Source: a bacterium (lineage in GTDB: Bacteria; Desulfobacterota; Deferrisomatia; Deferrisomatales; BM512). Taken from it: a DNA stretch of 7,177 bases. The stretch is taken from positions 1-7,177 of the forward strand of contig SRXB01000105.1 of the NCBI GenBank assembly GCA_009724975.1, read 5' to 3'. Under the pieces are notes generated by a model that was not told the origin of the DNA, ran no database searches, and saw only the letters and a program-made list of their open reading frames with translations. Below are positions 6,095-7,177 of this stretch, one piece after another (the stretch's first letter is position 1; every line of letters begins with the position of its first letter). Made by a program: the position numbers and the translations under genes.

Positions 6095-6421
6095 CTACCG
6101 CGGCACCAAATCCTCCCGCACCGGCGAGAAAACCTCTATCGCCACGCTGTCTTCAATGATGCTCGCCTCATGCTCGACCCCGCCCGCTATGCACCAGCCG
6201 TCGCCGGCGGACACCTCATGGGCCGCTTCCCCCACCACAAGCCTCATGCGGCCCGAGACAAGATACCCCGACTGCTCGTGCGGATGGCTGTGTCGCGGCA
6301 GAATCGCGCCAGCTTTCAAGACAAACTCCGAAAGCAGGGTCTTCTCGCCCCAGACGAGGGTTTTCTGGAAAATTCCCGCCGCCAGTTCTCTTCTTTTGCC
6401 CTCGCTGTTTTTGTAAATCAT
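6095..6421 (-). CDS. Small single-domain cupin protein
   Basis: From ATG 6419-6421 the product has 108 residues and one conserved beta-barrel cupin domain. Motif 1 is G38-x5-H44-S-H46-P-H-E-Q followed by SGYLVSG. Motif 2 is SAGDGWCIAGGVEHEA (71-86), with His84. The likely metal ligands are His44, His46, Glu49 or Gln50, and His84. Cupins of this size include sugar isomerases, dioxygenases and sensors, so the substrate is unknown. I chose this start because AAGGAG (6430-6435 on the complement) lies eight bases upstream. A start ten codons earlier (6449-6451) would place that ribosome binding site inside the gene. It is transcribed alone, divergent from the SPFH gene and convergent with the DUF2007 gene. 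No U-tract terminator separates the convergent genes. Only a small GCGG-CTA-CCGC stem (6091-6101) with the cupin stop codon in its loop is present. Confidence 0.88.
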   Translation of the reverse strand: MIYKNSEGKRRELAAGIFQKTLVWGEKTLLSEFVLKAGAILPRHSHPHEQSGYLVSGRMRLVVGEAAHEVSAGDGWCIAGGVEHEASIIEDSVAIEVFSPVREDLVPR

Positions 6422-6455
6422 TGCCGACGCTCCTTTAGCCCGCCGGGCCATTGGC

Positions 6456-6499
6456 AGTTAACTTATCGCCCGAGTGGGAGTATTATGTGAAAATATTTT
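6456..6499. promoter_or_regulatory. Two perfect palindromes in the cupin/SPFH divergent region
   Basis: AGTTAACT (6456-6463) is a perfect 8-base palindrome covering the candidate -35. AAAATATTTT (6490-6499) is a perfect 10-base palindrome at the predicted transcription start. They flank the -10 element in the only AT-rich patch of the area. They could be operator half-sites or simply AT-rich promoter sequence, and no regulator is encoded in the window. Confidence 0.3.
6458..6486 (+). promoter_or_regulatory. Probable sigma-70 promoter of the SPFH gene
   Basis: TTAACT (6458-6463, four of six to TTGACA), 17 bases, then TATTAT (6481-6486, five of six to TATAAT). Transcription would start near 6493, giving a leader of about 35 nt that includes GGAGGAG (6516-6522) before ATG 6528. 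On the other strand CATAAT (6482-6487) is a possible -10 for the cupin gene but has no good -35. Confidence 0.5.
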
Positions 6500-6527
6500 G
6501 CCCTACGTAACGCTTGGAGGAGTAAAA

Positions 6528-7177
6528 ATGCGATCCGCTTCAGTGGAGATAATAGAATTCAACCCCTTCGACTTCCTCTTTTCCAAATTCCTCACCGCCG
6601 CCCTGATAGTCTTGGCTTTCGCCCTGCTTTTCAAGGCGTTTTTCATCGTCCACCAGCAGCACCCCAAGGTGGTCGAGCGGTTTGGCCGCTTTTTGAAAAT
6701 CGCCCACCCCGGCCTAAACTTCAAAATCCCTTTCATCGACAGGGTGGTGGCCACCATAAGCCTTTTGACCTACAACGTGACGATTCCCGTTGTCACCCAG
6801 ACAAAGGACAACGTCTTCGTCACAATCAAAATCGCAATCCAGTACCGCATAAAGGCGGGCAAGGAGCGCGAGGCCTTCTACACCCTTCAGGACGCGGTCA
6901 CCTCCATCAAGCAGTACGTTGTTGGCGTTGTCTTGCAGTGCGTGCGCGACATCGAGCTTGACCTCGTCTTCTCCAACAAGGAAAAAATCGCCCAGCAGGT
7001 AAGAACCGAGCTGGAAAACTCGATGGCCGCCTTTGGCTACGAGATAGTTGAGACCCTCGTGAACGAGGTCGAGCCTGACCAGAAGGTGGTGGAGTCAATG
7101 AACGCCATAAACGCGGCCCAAAGGCTCCAGCAGGCGGCCAAGGCCGAGGGCGAGGCGGCTAAGATCAAGCAGGTGGC
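6528..7177 (+). CDS. SPFH/band-7 (stomatin/HIR-like) membrane protein, partial
   Basis: ATG 6528-6530, preceded by GGAGGAG at 6516-6522, opens a frame that runs to the window edge (216 complete codons). After a 20-residue head there is one transmembrane helix (about 21-41). The SPFH domain follows: HPKVVERFGRF (45-55), HPGLNFKIPFID (60-71), VVTQTKDNVFVTIKIAIQYR (88-107). The segment DAVTSIKQYVVGVVLQCVRD (122-141) and VNEVEPDQKVVESMNAINAA (178-197) closely resemble the HIR (hypersensitive-induced reaction) type of stomatin-like protein. The Ala/Glu-rich segment from about 197 onward is the start of the coiled-coil tail. Such proteins form large oligomeric rings that organise membrane microdomains and can influence proteases or channels. 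A specific role here is unknown. It starts a unit leaving the window; the end and any partner gene are not visible. Confidence 0.92.
   Translation, partial: MRSASVEIIEFNPFDFLFSKFLTAALIVLAFALLFKAFFIVHQQHPKVVERFGRFLKIAHPGLNFKIPFIDRVVATISLLTYNVTIPVVTQTKDNVFVTIKIAIQYRIKAGKEREAFYTLQDAVTSIKQYVVGVVLQCVRDIELDLVFSNKEKIAQQVRTELENSMAAFGYEIVETLVNEVEPDQKVVESMNAINAAQRLQQAAKAEGEAAKIKQV

Noticed and set aside
6438..6448. GCCC-GCC-GGGC hairpin upstream of the cupin start
   Set aside because: A four-base stem with a three-base loop is common by chance in DNA this GC-rich and has no terminator U-tract.
6503..6757. An 84-codon minus-strand open frame opposite the SPFH gene start
   Set aside because: It covers the SPFH ribosome binding site and coding sequence on the other strand and has no recognisable domain.

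Overview
The window reads as ordinary chromosomal DNA from a GC-rich Gram-negative bacterium. The gene content (an ArgRS next to a TM-anchored SPOR protein, YqeY, MutS2, a DUF2007/zinc-ribbon protein) and the mixed use of AGG and CGC arginine codons would fit a deltaproteobacterial (Desulfobacterota-like) genome. That assignment is an inference from general resemblance, not from a marker search. There are no RNA genes, insertion sequences, phage genes or CRISPR repeats, and no gene-free stretch over 300 bases.

Left part (1-4797, minus strand): six genes lie head to tail with gaps of 9 to 28 nt and look like one transcription unit. In transcription order they are a nitrilase-superfamily protein, a 62-residue four-cysteine protein, argS (arginyl-tRNA synthetase), a membrane-anchored SPOR-domain protein, a YqeY/GatB-like protein, and the first 297 codons of mutS2, which runs off the left edge. 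The unit combines translation (argS, possibly yqeY), cell envelope (SPOR) and ribosome rescue or DNA maintenance (mutS2). The clearest oddity is in the first gene: the nitrilase fold is well preserved, but the position of the nucleophilic cysteine is occupied by glycine (Gly150).

Middle part (4798-6090, plus strand): a 157-nt divergent promoter region separates the nitrilase from a creatininase-family amidohydrolase with a GTG start. It is followed after 26 nt by a DUF2007 protein carrying a zinc ribbon that is split by a transmembrane helix. Two C-N hydrolase-fold genes therefore face away from each other across a shared control region.

Right part (6091-7177): a small cupin gene on the minus strand converges on the DUF2007 gene with only 4 nt between the stop codons. 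It diverges from an SPFH/band-7 gene resembling the HIR (hypersensitive-induced reaction) type, which runs off the right edge. The 106-nt divergent region between these two contains a good sigma-70-like promoter and two perfect short palindromes.

I see no convincing new multi-gene system. The best leads are the nucleophile-less nitrilase at the head of the argS operon and its tiny cysteine-rich neighbour.
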